From Hanleya hanleyi (Eukaryota > Mollusca > Polyplacophora > Lepidopleurida > Hanleyidae): DNA of 64,000 bases. The stretch is from assembly GCA_036873755.1 (NCBI GenBank), contig JAVTVY010017392.1, positions 248,001-312,000 on the forward strand, given 5' to 3'. Below, piece after piece: positions 1 to 10,299 of the stretch. The notes under the pieces were generated by a model, which saw only the letters and a list, made by a program, of their open reading frames with translations, ran no database searches and was not told where the DNA came from. Each line of letters opens with the position of its first letter. Positions within the stretch are counted from its first letter, which is position 1. The position numbers and the translations under genes are program-made.

Positions 1-3000
1 ATTCTTCCACCTTGGCTGAGTCGACGAAACGGCATGTATGCGTTAACGACCGGAGCAAATAGACCCTACAAAGACCGGAAATGCTTGTTTCGCTGTTTGT
101 CTGTACATTTGGACCAGTATAATCCCCAAATTTGTGAGCGAGTGGCCAACTGCTATTGGAAAGAGTATCTAGAGGAACAAGATATGGATAAGCGGCAGTT
201 TCGGGGTGTCCCCTTCAAATATTTGGATGTCGTCGAATCCCTCTTCAAGGTGAATATCTTTGTCTAACGGTTACTTCAGGAAGGCGAGGAGAACCCTGAA
301 TTTGTCGCTGAATTGGTGCATCGCTCTTCAGAAAGGTGAACGACTACGACTACGGTGGAGTCAGTCACTTTTATCTCAGGCCTCTTCGCCCAATCTTTCA
401 GCTGTACGCAATGCCAGCGGGTGTTCAAAGAATCTTACGACTTACACCGACACGAGAAAATCTGTACGAACGCTGTCACAATACGCCTAATATCTTTGAA
501 GAACTAGCTGATGAGGGTCTTGTGGTGGCGGAAGAGGACCGCTATTTTCCCTATCGGGCATGCTATGACTTTGAAGCGATTTTGGAACCTATGGACACTA
601 CATCAGCCAAAACGCAGTGGACACAGCGTCATATCTCGCTGAGTGTCTGATCAGCGATACGGATTTGATATTTTTGGAACATCATGATGTCTTGCCGGCA
701 TCATTGGAAACTGTTGACCGCTTCTCTCTTGCAGGAAACAAGCCTATGTTTATGTATACTATGATTGTCTTTTTGAATTTGGTGCTAATACTGTTATGTG
801 GAAAATGGAATAGGTCTTTGGATTATGGACGCGGATATTCTCTAATGGACGACGGCTGGATTATGAATGACGGACTAGACGCTTGTAATTTCAACCAACG
901 TGCCCGGCTATGAGGCTGCGCATGTATGTTTCGTATCGACCGGTGACCCTCATGGCCTGATTACGCGGATGATGGAATATTTAGAGGCGGTGAGCGCGCG
1001 CAGTACGGAGCTGTTGGTAGTCAAGCTCCAGGATGTTCTGGATGAATTCGATGATCGAATTTCCGAGCCCGGTGTATCGTTCAGTGACAGCGAAGAAAGT
1101 GAGTCGGAGGAAGAGGAGAAAAGTGGCGAGGTCGAAAAAGAGATTCGTCCACAAGATGTAGCCTTACCGAAAGTTTATGCGGAAAAACTGAAAGCCCGGT
1201 TCGTTCACCTGACTCAGTTACCTGTGCTCGGGTTTAATTCTGGACGTTACGACCTCAACATGGTGAAGGAGTTTTTGTATCCTTATTTGGCACAGTCCGG
1301 TGAAGCCAAGAGTGTCATCAAAAAGATTAATAATCACATGGTGCTCACTACCACGTCACTACATTTCCTGGATGTTCGGAATTATTTGGCGCCCAATTAT
1401 AGTTATGCGCAGTGGGTGAAGGCCTATGGCTGTGAACAATCCAAAGGGAGGTTCCCTTACACTTACATGTCGACACTCGACCGCTTGCAGGAAACAGAGT
1501 TACCATCCCGGGACGCTTTTTTCGATGATTTAAAGCAAGCGGCATGCTCTGAAGAAACCTACACTGAACTGCAACAGGTATGGAACGACCAACACATGGA
1601 GACCTTGCGAGATTTTCTGGTATATTATAATAACGTGGATGTCGTTCCCTTCCTCGAAGCGGCCGAGAAAATGGCGCAACTATTCCGCAACCAAATGCAC
1701 GTCGACATAATCAAAGAGTGTTTGAGTTTACCTGGCCTGGCACTTCGGTATCTCTTTCAAGACTGTTCTACTTACTTTTCGCTCATTCAACAAAAAGACA
1801 AGGACATGTATGATTGTTTGCGCGATAATATTGTTGGCGGGCCAAGCCTCATATTTCACCGGTACCACGAGAAAGATGTGACGACCATTCGAGGTGGGAA
1901 ACTTTGCGACAAAATCATCGGCTTTGATGCGAACGCACTGTATCTGTGGGCCATTGCTCAACCCATTCCAAGCGGTCATTATACGCGGTGGTTAGCGGAA
2001 GGCCAGCATTTCAAACCACAACGGTCCCACAGACATATCGCCGACCAGTGGTTGGACTGGGAAGCTCATCGACGCGGCATTTCTATCCGACACCAATCCA
2101 ACGCCACAGAAAAGCGAGTAGAAGATCGCCAACTCCCCGTCGATGGGTTTGCCCTGGTGAATGGAAGACCTACAGTATTTCAGTTTTACGGGTGCTATTG
2201 GCACGGGCACGGTTACAAGTTCTCCCACGGTCACTAAAACGATCGCCGTGGGAAATCGATGAAAGAGCTACAGGCGGAAATGGTGGACAATGCTGATTAT
2301 ATTAAAGAGTTGGGGTATCATCTGATAGAAATGTGGGAGTGTGAATTTCATACCATGTGCCGGGTCCTCCCACACTTGCGTGATATCCTGTAAGAGCACG
2401 AGTACCCGCTCAGTCGCCGTCGTATTCTCACCACGCCACAGATCCTTGAAGCCGTGCGTACGGAGACCCTGTACGGGTTTATAGAATGTGACCTGCATGT
2501 CCCCGACGCCCTGAAGCCACAGTTTGCAGAGTGCCCACCCATTTTTAAAAACACGCTGGTGAGTCGGGCTGATATTGGAGACACCATGGGGGCCTAACCG
2601 CGCCGGATGTTGATAGGCAGTATGTGGGCTGAACCCAATGCCTGTTCTTCCGGCGTCGCTGACACCGTAACAGCCGCTCGTCGTCAAGGTGATAAGGATC
2701 CCAGTAAGGCCATTATCGCCCAGTCCTGGAAACTCGCGGGGAACAGTTTTTATGGCAAAACTGTGACGAATCAAGCCCGCCACGTCACCGTGAATATATG
2801 CACTACGAAACAGGCGCGAACAAAAATCAACTCGCCGCTGTTTCGCTCCGTCGACGTCATCGATGATGATACCTACGAGGTTACCTCTGCCAAAAAGACC
2901 ACGCGTTACAACTTACCTCTCCAAATCGGGTGTATGGTGTACCAGATGGCCAACATTCGGATGTTGGAGTTCCTCTATGACTTTATACACGTGTATTTCG

Positions 3001-3479
3001 ACCAGAGCGATTGGCAGTTGATAGAAATGGACACAGATTCTACCTACATGAGTGTCTCTAATGCAGACTGGGAGTCACTCGTGAAACCGGAACTACGAGT
3101 CCAGTATGAAGCGGAACGGGATCAATGGCTGCCTCGACGCGACCACTACCAGCACGACAAGCGAACCCCCGGTCTTTTTAAGCTAGAGTGGAGTGGAGAA
3201 GCCATGATCGCCCTGTGTTCAAAAACCTATTACTGTTACGGTGGAGACCAAAACAAGTTCAGCTGCAAGGGGGTCAATCGACGAGACCCCACCATTAACA
3301 AAGCTTTCTACCTGGACGTGCTTCAAAACCGCGTCAGTGTTAGTGGGACCAATCGAGGATTTCGTGTGGTGGATCATCAAATGCGTTCGTACATACAGCA
3401 ACGAGATGCCTTCACCTTCTTCTATCCGAAACGAAAAGTCCTTCCGGATGGTGTCAGTACCACCTATCTGGACTTGTGA
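1..3479 (+). pseudogene. Decayed type B DNA polymerase (Polinton/adintovirus-like), 5' end outside window
   Basis: The remains of a protein-primed family B DNA polymerase lie in several frames. An N-terminal block with a CLFRCL motif (about 79-102) is followed by a C2HC finger-like stretch near 395-465. The exonuclease motifs are DFE at 567-575, GFNSGRYDLN at 1230-1259 and a Y-x3-DV motif near 1623-1650. The polymerase motifs are GFDANALYLW at 1920-1949, KLAGNSFYGK at 2730-2759 and DTDS at 3030-3041. An acidic Ser/Glu linker lies at about 1080-1135. The frame changes near 265, 340 and 900. After the FYGCYWHGH motif the reading moves to another frame, which has stops at about 2390 and 2595. 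The region between about 2640 and 2660 looks shortened relative to the family. A repeat is inserted at about 650-892. Such genes sit in Polinton/Maverick and adintovirus-type elements. No integrase, ATPase or capsid gene is visible nearby, so this is an isolated, non-functional copy. Confidence 0.9.
650..892 (+). mobile_element. Short interspersed repeat inserted in the polymerase pseudogene
   Basis: The segment from CTGATCAGCGATACGG to CGGACTAGACGCTTGTAAT interrupts the polymerase reading frame between a WTQRH motif and the VPGYEA block. Near-identical sequence recurs at 55992-56202 (opposite strand) and 57058-57283, so it is an interspersed repeat and not polymerase sequence. I see no protein domain or clear terminal repeat in it. 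Confidence 0.75.
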
Positions 3480-3837
3480 ACTGGTGACTACTACATATAT
3501 TACCTCTAACCGATGCGAATTTGTGACTGTGTGTGAACTCTAACTTTTCACATGTAATTCTCAAATGTATGTTATAGTACATAACGCATTCTTGTAGTAA
3601 TCTGTATTGTTGTTTGTATTAAACTACCTTATTGTACATTCTTCGAAAATTCTCATGAATACCCAATCGACATAGTCTATACAGTACTTTAATCGCGTTC
3701 CTGACAGTTCTTGTACATGTTCTTGTTTGAATCTGTGATTGATGATCAACCATAAAATATAAAAAAATATATCCTATTCTGGCAAGCTCACACTCCTCAG
3801 ACAAGTTTACCACAAATACACACTACAACCATACATT
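3480..3837. other. AT-rich spacer after the polymerase remnant
   Basis: I see no gene, RNA or recognisable repeat here. The sequence is AT-rich and runs from the polymerase stop codon to the first LINE fragment. Confidence 0.5.
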
Positions 3838-4735
3838 TACGAAATAGAAAACATCAGACATAAACAAACAATTAGTAAATTTAGAACAAGTACACACAAA
3901 CTAGAAATAGAGACTGGACGATACTATAATATCCCCAGAGACGAACGATACTGTAGACTCTGTAGTACAAATAAAATAGAAGACGAAAAACAGATTTTAT
4001 TGGAATGTGCTAGTCTCTATATTAAAAGAAAACCATTATCTGATCTCCTACAAATACAGGATAATGTCACATCAGCAATGGACATATATGTGTAAAAAAT
4101 TTATACATATGTTAAAAACTTTTTGACATATGTGCAAAAGTTTTCAACATATGTGGAATAGTCAATTTATTTTAACATATGTGTAAAACTTTTCAACATA
4201 TGTGATATACGAAATAGAAAACATCAGACATAAACAAACAATTAGTAAATTTAGAACAAGTACACACAAACTAGATATAGAGACTGGACGATACTATAAT
4301 ATCCCCAGAGACGAACGATACTGTAGACTCTGTAGTACAAAAAAAAATTGAAGACGAAAAACAGATTTTTATTGGAATGTGCTAGTCTCTATATTAAAAG
4401 AAAACCATTATCTGATCTCCTACAAATACAGGATAATGTCACATCAGCAATGGACAAAGAAAAGTATATAGAAATTATGTTCAACCCTCCATCAGAACAT
4501 GGTAGAATAGCAATGTACATACATAATATGTACATATACAGGAACGAACAGATAAATTCCAAACCCAGCTGAGTATACTTAGTTCTATCTTCTTTCTTTA
4601 CAAATTGGTATTGCCACAGTAACAGGCTTTATCTTTGTATCAATTGTCTTTTATATTATTTTGTTATTATTATGTCATTTGCCATACTCTATATGTGACA
4701 GAGTCGAGCAATAAAAAGGATTGAATTGAATTGTT
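3838..4735 (+). mobile_element. Two near-identical copies of a LINE 3' end
   Basis: The block starting TACGAAATAGAAAACATCAGAC occurs at 3838-4081 and again at 4208-4453. In both copies it encodes an ISKFRTS ... GRYYNIPRDERYCRLC ... LLECASLY pattern, which is the Cys-rich C-terminal end of a non-LTR retrotransposon polymerase. The second copy continues to the stop codon at 4570 and through a 3' UTR to a TTGAATTGAATTG tail at about 4735. The first copy stops abruptly at ATGGACATATATGTG. Between them lies a 120-bp stretch of repeated AACATATGTG words. A 1-base insertion in an A-run at about 4345 breaks the frame of the second copy. Confidence 0.75.
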
Positions 4736-5600
4736 TGTATTATGAAATTTCCCTGTATACGTAATATATAGTAATTGTTCACCTGAATAAAAAATTGTAA
4801 GTTTCACGTTCTATCAGAATTCACGAATTATTTATTTGTAGCCGAAATATAATCAATTTTTCATCAAACTAAGAAATACAAAGTCATTCAGACTTTCAAG
4901 GAGGGCCTTGAAGACTGTCGAATTATCCACACCACCCCAAATTTATGAGCTGATATTCTATTCTGTGAAATACTGTAGCGGGGTATAAAAACGCACTGAG
5001 TCACCCATGGACTGGCAACAATTCGCAACAAAGTATAATGTAATGTGTTCGTTTTTAGCCGCCCATTTTCTACGGCCTACATCCAACGTGGTGTATTAAT
5101 ATGCACACACATATCTTTTTCTTATTTTTCATTGGCTGGATACCCTCTGTTTTCCACGCCCACCCCACGTGGGAGTATGGGCGATTCATCTACCGTGACA
5201 AGCCCAGAAGCAGAAAACCGCTGGGGTGTCGGGACCAAACCAGGGAACATTGACCAAAAAGCCGTTGACCAAAATCATTAGCTTGACAGTTTAGTGCGTT
5301 CATTTCTTGCATGTGGTATAATGGAGACCGGCTTTACCAATGGAAATATCTGTGAATGTCGAAAAATAGTATATATGGAATGAGGCTTGGTTCGTGGCGA
5401 TACCCATATATTTCAGGATAAGAACGCATCGTGATGAAGGATTGGTGTGTTATACCCACCAGGAAAAAACCCCAGACATATGCGCATAAAACTCCCGGTA
5501 ATATGGAATTTTTCCAGGTATACATCAGGAATCGGACTAAAATCTTTATCAGGTAAGCTGGACTTTCGTATACTTGAGTTGAAACCCATGCAGATTACAA
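4736..5600. other. Spacer without recognisable gene
   Basis: AT-rich sequence with only short chance reading frames. A possible TATA-like GGGTATAAAA lies at about 4980, but no convincing exon follows it. Confidence 0.4.
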
Positions 5601-5601
5601 C

Positions 5602-5790
5602 ACATATAAGGGAAGTGGGAAGAGGTGCCGACATGCTGACTGCGTCACATGACTTCACAGAATAGTCTTCTGGTTAACCTATTCTAAAGCACATACCAAG
5701 AATCTAACGATTAGTGATATGTGTTGTATCTCAGGTACGCTTTTATTGTACCTGTTCATGTGGCAACTTGGATGATATGACCATTCAAAT
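5602..5790 (+). repeat. Dispersed repeat, copy 1 (CAGGTACGCTTTTATTG family)
   Basis: This segment from CACATATAAGGGAAGTGGG to GATATGACCA matches 22249-22436 almost base for base. It is related in reverse orientation to 40385-40540 and more weakly to segments at 19.25, 25.15 and 56.93 kb. It has no coding content. The most conserved part is TGTATCTCAGGTACGC followed by a CATGTGGCAACTTGG block. Confidence 0.75.
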
Positions 5791-6011
5791 TTCAATGCAC
5801 TGGCAACATAGCTTCGCATGAAATATACTCTCCCCTGTTGACAGGATTGTTTACACTCACACAACAACAGACAATTTGAAGACAATTTTTCTAGCGGGGC
5901 TTACTCCACGGTCTCGCCATATTAGGTAAACCAGGTCATATCCAGAGCGAGGCTCTGGTTCAGTGAAACGTAAACACTGGCGAGAAAGCACGTGGCCGAG
6001 GCTAATCAAAC

Positions 6012-6116
6012 ATGCCGAAAGGTGCAACTAATGGCTCAAGTAAAGGAAAAGGCAAGGGTAAACGCAAACTTCTCGAGGACCCCGAAGACAGTCATAACCT
6101 GGATGACATGTCCCAG
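6012..6116 (+). CDS. Possible first coding exon of an unidentified host gene
   Basis: An ATG with A at -3 opens a 35-codon frame that ends exactly at a CAG/GTATGG splice donor. The peptide starts MPKGATNGSSKGKGKGKRK and then turns acidic (EDPEDSHNLDD), like the disordered N-terminus of a nuclear or nucleic-acid-binding protein. No continuing exon was recognised downstream, so the gene may be a fragment or may extend through long introns. I do not recognise the protein. The Lys/Gly-rich start could also arise by chance. Confidence 0.35.
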
Positions 6117-7590
6117 GTATGGGGAGGGAATCAGCAAAATGAGGGGTGGACTCTTTTGATAGTTAATGCTGAAATTTTTGTAATGTTTTGATTGTTGGCT
6201 CCTTGCGGGCGCTTTGATTAGCATAAATAAAGTTCTATTCTATTATGTCCCATGACAAATTTACTTTATGGTCGCCGCTAGCACTCAAAAATTCAATCCT
6301 AATAAATTAATATCCTATCAATGCTCCCCAATCGTACATGTCGCTATCTTACGTATTTCAATTGAAGTTGGTGTTCATGGCTATTTAATAGCATTATGAC
6401 ATCATGGTGGCATCTGGACTCATCCATTTGCAGTAGGAGAGGGAAGACCGCGGCTGAGCCAACCAAAAATTCTTTGTCATCAAAGAACTATATGAAGCGT
6501 TCTCGGGATTGGTTAACACGCGAGTTGCTGCAAGCCTGTTAGATCCTATAAGCGACAATATCCAAATGGGTAGCAGATAGGATTTAATTTTAATTAGATT
6601 GTTAAAAATTACCTAAAATTCGAGGGAAGTCTCCGAACGGCTCGTTTGAGAAGTTGGTGGCAAGGCAATATCTACTAATCATATATTTATTTTAAATATA
6701 TATATATTCTGGTGAATAAATGTCGTATCAATTGTTTATTGTGGTTAGAACTATAACATATACATATGCGTATACAACCAGAACACCACGATAAACAGTG
6801 ATGAAAAGGTATTATTTTCACTCTAACTAGCTTAAGTGTAATGATTTCTAGGCAAACAGATTACTTCTGGTAACATTGTGGCCAAAACATAACAGTTGAC
6901 AGCTGGAAAAGATGTAAAAATAGATACCGTGGCATAAAATTAGAGAGAGCATTTCAATACACCTAAAAAAAAATGAAACCTGGGATGGTATATCCTTCAT
7001 CTCGAAAAGCAGAACAGTTGCCAGCTGAGCAAAACAGCCTGGTTTTGTCCCCCTCCGGGCCTCACTGCACGCAAAGTGTGGCGCCGATGCGTCTGTGTGC
7101 GTGAGCTCTCACACCGAAGCACAGATGGGCTAAAAGTCATCGAATATAAAAAGTTTTTCTACAGCTTAAAATTGACCGGCTCGCAGATGCCCAGAAACTA
7201 GCCGTCAATATTTTTTGTAAGAAAAAAAAATTCTCCCCATTTCTGCATATTCCTACATGAAGACAATATACTATAATCAAAATATTATCATTTGAAGACA
7301 ATTTTCTAGTGGGGCTTTTTTCCAGCAGGGAATTGATGCAATATACTCTTCTGTCATAAATCTACAATATAGATGTAACAATAGATACCGTGGCATAAAA
7401 TTAGAGAGAACATTTCAATCTGTCAATTTTCGAGATGAAAAAATGTTCTTGACGAAGTAGAAATTAACGCGAATCTATATTCTACAAAAAACTAGAATAT
7501 ATTAGCGTAGATGAATTTTTTTTTACACTCATTACTTATAAGTACCCAAACTTTCTTGTGCTTTCATCGAAAGTGGGAACAAATCTCGAA
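6117..7590. other. Spacer with duplicated non-coding words
   Basis: No gene was recognised. Two short blocks occur twice. TTTGAAGACAATTTTTCTAG is at about 5874 and again at about 7292. GATACCGTGGCATAAAATTA is at about 6923 and again at about 7384. The stretch therefore looks like old, partly duplicated repeat DNA. Confidence 0.45.
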
Positions 7591-7606
7591 CATTTTTGTA
7601 GTAGCG

Positions 7607-7698
7607 TTGGCTGGCTGCCAACAGCCGGGTTCTGTTGACACTGGCTGAATGTCAATGGTACCGTTGGCGCTAAGCCAGTTGGCTCTCAGACAGTTGGC
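7607..7698 (+). promoter_or_regulatory. Nuclear factor I-type palindromes upstream of the RING gene
   Basis: A perfect TTGGC(N5)GCCAA palindrome lies at 7607-7621. A second with one mismatch lies at 7664-7678 (TTGGCGCTAAGCCAG). Further TTGGC half sites are at 7679-7683 and 7694-7698, and a degenerate copy lies around 7634-7648. They end 20 bp before the TATA box. TTGGC(N5)GCCAA is the established dimer site of animal NFI/CTF proteins. Use by NFI here is inference. Confidence 0.7.
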
Positions 7699-7711
7699 AC
7701 GGCGCAAAGTC

Positions 7712-7755
7712 TTTCACTATAAAAGGGGCGCATTTTCCAATTCAGTACCTTGGCT
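7712..7755 (+). promoter_or_regulatory. Core promoter of the RING gene
   Basis: A TATA box (TATAAAAGGG, 7719-7728) is followed by CGCATTTTCCAATTCAGTACC. The ATG is about 85 bp further on. The same block, with few changes, precedes the convergent gene on the other strand at 10060-10097. The two genes therefore share a promoter by descent. Confidence 0.7.
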
Positions 7756-7805
7756 TATCACTTTCCCTCGGAACCCACGCTATACCGTTACGCCAATATC
7801 TCAAG

Positions 7806-8387
7806 ATGGCTGACCCACGACGTCAATGTCCTGTAGATGGAGAGATCCCAATATTTATCGTGCCAGTTATCCGTCCGGAAGCTGTAGATCGACAGGTTTT
7901 GGTCCAAGATTCCGTTGATGAGATAGAAAGTGGAGAAGAGACGGAGCTTGAAGATCTGACAGCCCCTTCACCATCCATCTTGGAAACAGCGGCGGGGTGG
8001 TTGACTGCTAGCAGACCTGCAACTTCGCTTCACCCAGCAACTCATGATGTGACAACGACACGAATGTCCCGGCTGAGACGTCAATTAGAGGCGGGGAAAA
8101 TTACTCAACAATCTCAAGATAACAGAATTCAAGAATTAGAGCGGGAAAAAGGTGCACTTTGCCGGCAACTAGACGCCAAACGCGAGAAGAGCAACTGCAC
8201 CATTTGTCAGGCCATCGAGGCAGTTTATGTGTTTTTTCCATGCGGACATTTAGCTATTTGTGGAATGTGCTTGTGTAGTTTATTTGCAATGCCGGGACTT
8301 GCCGATGCGCTGAGAACGACAACGAGGAACAGCATATTTTCCTCCGATGCCCCGTCTGTCGGAGTGAAAAAAATATTTCGACCGTGA
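7806..8387 (+). CDS. RING-finger protein with a frame break inside the RING
   Basis: The frame starts at the ATG following a good TATA box. The first part is acidic and low in complexity (residues 35-60). A coiled-coil-like segment follows (about residues 90-120, RQLEAGKITQQSQDNRIQELE). The RING then starts with CTIC, PCGHLAICGMC. In this frame the last zinc pair is missing. The CPVCRSE that should complete the RING is present at 8348-8368 in the neighbouring frame, preceded there by an acidic stretch. Those frames join if one base is missing at about 8285-8305. RING proteins of this type are usually E3 ubiquitin ligases, and C-terminal RINGs with CPVC endings are common in inhibitor-of-apoptosis proteins. 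No BIR domain is present. It faces another small gene that shares its promoter. It may be a recent pseudogene, an assembly error or, less likely, a programmed -1 frameshift. Confidence 0.7.
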   Translation: MADPRRQCPVDGEIPIFIVPVIRPEAVDRQVLVQDSVDEIESGEETELEDLTAPSPSILETAAGWLTASRPATSLHPATHDVTTTRMSRLRRQLEAGKITQQSQDNRIQELEREKGALCRQLDAKREKSNCTICQAIEAVYVFFPCGHLAICGMCLCSLFAMPGLADALRTTTRNSIFSSDAPSVGVKKIFRP

Positions 8388-8520
8388 GGTGTTTTTCCCT
8401 GACATTTTTGTTATCAAAAGCACTTTTCAGTGCTGCCAATTCTACCGAAAGAGAACTTCTATCAATGCACAATTCAATTCAAAACACCAGAATGACCCTC
8501 TGGATTTCCCTATATATAAA

Positions 8521-9533
8521 AAAACAACACACACACCATATGAATTTATGATATTTTTATTTTGACAACAACACAGCAGAATGAATTTTTTTTTCCATTC
8601 TTCATTTACTTTCACGCCGGGCGATTATAAATATGTAATTGATTTACGGTAGCGTGGTAGAAGAGCAACAAATGTATACAATGTAACCTAGTCTTGCAAC
8701 AATTGTGTTAAAATGTCGCGACATCACAACATTTTAACGCGATTGCAACAATTGTGTTAAAGTGTTGCAACATCGCAACATTTGGCCTAGTGACTTGGAT
8801 ATATCAAAAACATAAACAAACAGAGTGTCACGCAGTAATATTTCTCTCTAAGTATCTATAATAGTTCAGGTTTGTAAATATTTATCGAACAAGCGTTTTT
8901 GGAAATGTCCTTTCTGTTTATCTGCACTGTGTTGTGCGAGGAAAGCGGGGAGTGGAATTCTAGCTGGACATCGGGTTTGAAATACCTCCAAGATTTGTAT
9001 TTCATTACTGTCCTGTATTGCAACACGTACACACACCCTATGAGTTTATAATATTTTTATTTAACAACAACATCAACACGGAAGAATGAACAATTTGTTT
9101 TTCCTATACTCAGTGATCTCTTAAATAATATAATTCCAGCAGGAATTTAGTTTCACGTCGGGGAATTATAAATATATAATTGATTTACAGTAGCGTGTTT
9201 TGGCTAGCCGATCAATGTATACAATGTATACAATGTAAGTTATTGTTGCGAGAACTGTTGCGACATCGCAACATTTGGCCTAGTGACTCGGATATAAAAC
9301 GTAAACAGACAGCCAACACGGAAATATCTCTCTCTCTCTCTCTCTCTCTCTGAGTGTCTATTATAGCTCAGAATTGTAAATATTTATCGAGCAACCGTTC
9401 TTGGAAATGACCCTTCTGCTTATTTGAGCTGTGTTGTGAGAGGAAAGCGTCCATATGGGGGCGTGGAATTCTAGCTGGGCATCGGGTTTGAAACCCTCCA
9501 AGATTTGAATTTCATTACTATCCTGTATGGCTT
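8521..9533. repeat. Tandem duplication of about 0.5 kb covering the 3' part of the second gene
   Basis: Unit 1 (about 8521-9022) and unit 2 (about 9023-9533) align in order. Shared blocks include ATTTATGATATTTTTATTT, GATTATAAATATGTAATTG, CATCGCAACATTTGGCCTAGTGAC, TTGTAAATATTTATCGA and TCCAAGATTTG. Unit 2 holds the 3' coding end of the minus-strand gene. Unit 1 holds a truncated, frame-shifted version of the same end. Both units contain near-palindromes built on GTTGCGACATCGCAAC, extra copies of which lie at 8696-8782. A (TC)n run of about 20 bp lies at 9331-9352. Confidence 0.75.
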
Positions 9534-9928
9534 CTTTCAAAATCTCCTCTGTTAAAAACAGTCCCACACATTCATGCTCGATTTGACTGAGCGATTTATA
9601 TTGACATCCGGCACATTGTCCCATGCGTATCGCTCGAATGTACGGCTTTAGTTCATCCATATAAGTGCCAACAATAAGCTGGATAATTTTTGCATGATAT
9701 CCCCAGTCAGCGATTCAGAAATGTCTCGTCAGGTCCACGGCAAGGTAACAGATTGAGTTGCGCTCTATTTCTTCGAGTATTGGTCTTCTCTGCCATGATA
9801 TCTTCCTGCAGAGATTTGGTGCGAATCTCTACCTTCTCCAAAAGATCACATAGCTCGGCCACATGCTCCATCTCATCGATGATCTTGAGACGACACTGCT
9901 TCAGCGTAGCACGATCTGTGGATTCCAT
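9361..9928 (-). CDS. Coiled-coil / Cys-His motif protein, convergent to the RING gene, one frame break
   Basis: Starting at the ATG at 9928 (minus strand), the first frame encodes an amphipathic, heptad-like segment (IIDEMEHVAELCDLLEKVEIR) and stops at 9707. A second frame, shifted by one base, is open from about 9715 down to 9361. It carries CAGCQYKSLSQIEHEC, a C-x2-C...H-x-C pattern that could bind zinc. The sequence character and the shared 3' end suggest one gene of about 190 codons broken by a 1-base indel near 9710-9720. I do not recognise the family. The Cys-His pattern reminds me of uncharacterised proteins of virus-like elements in aquatic animals, but that is weak. The upstream region carries the same promoter as the RING gene and six NFI-type palindromes. 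Confidence 0.6.
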
Positions 9929-10059
9929 GTCTCAGGTAGATGAGGTAGACAAGCTGGTCAGGTAGGGATGCAGATTACTACACACGGGTAGTGGCCAGGC
10001 AGGTTGTAGGTAGGCAGTGGTGCGGTCGATAGCTTCGGATGGCCAGTGAAAGAGTTGGT

Positions 10060-10097
10060 ACCGAACTGCAAAATGAACCCCTTTTTATAGTGAAAAA
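10060..10097 (-). promoter_or_regulatory. Core promoter of the minus-strand coiled-coil gene
   Basis: Read on the minus strand, TTTTTCACTATAAAAAGGGG is followed by TTCATTTTGCAGTTCGGTACC. This matches the RING gene promoter (TTTCACTATAAAAGGGGCG, then CATTTTCCAATTCAGTACC). The TATA box is at 10082-10089 and the ATG lies about 155 bp downstream at 9928. Confidence 0.7.
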
Positions 10098-10098
10098 C

Positions 10099-10233
10099 TT
10101 GGCTGCCAGCCAATTGGGTGCATGCCAACAGTACCCGGATGTTGGCACCAGGCCAATACCCGATCCATATAAAACTTGGCACCCAGCCAATTGGATGCGT
10201 GCCAACGGAACCCTAATGTTGGCATCCAGCCAA
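10099..10233 (-). promoter_or_regulatory. Array of six nuclear factor I-type palindromes in two 77-bp repeats
   Basis: TTGGC(N5)GCCAA occurs perfectly at 10099-10113, 10142-10156, 10176-10190 and 10219-10233. It occurs with one mismatch at 10114-10128 and 10191-10205. Every site recurs exactly 77 bp later, so the array is a tandem duplication of a three-site unit. Part of a third unit (AGCCAATTATAAAACTTGG) follows at 10279-10297. Pairs of sites are abutted with no spacer. The array begins about 10 bp upstream of the minus-strand TATA box. Confidence 0.75.
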
Positions 10234-10299
10234 CACTGATGCAATCCAATATGTACAGACCCTATAGGACAGACACCCAGCCAATTATAAAACTTGGAC

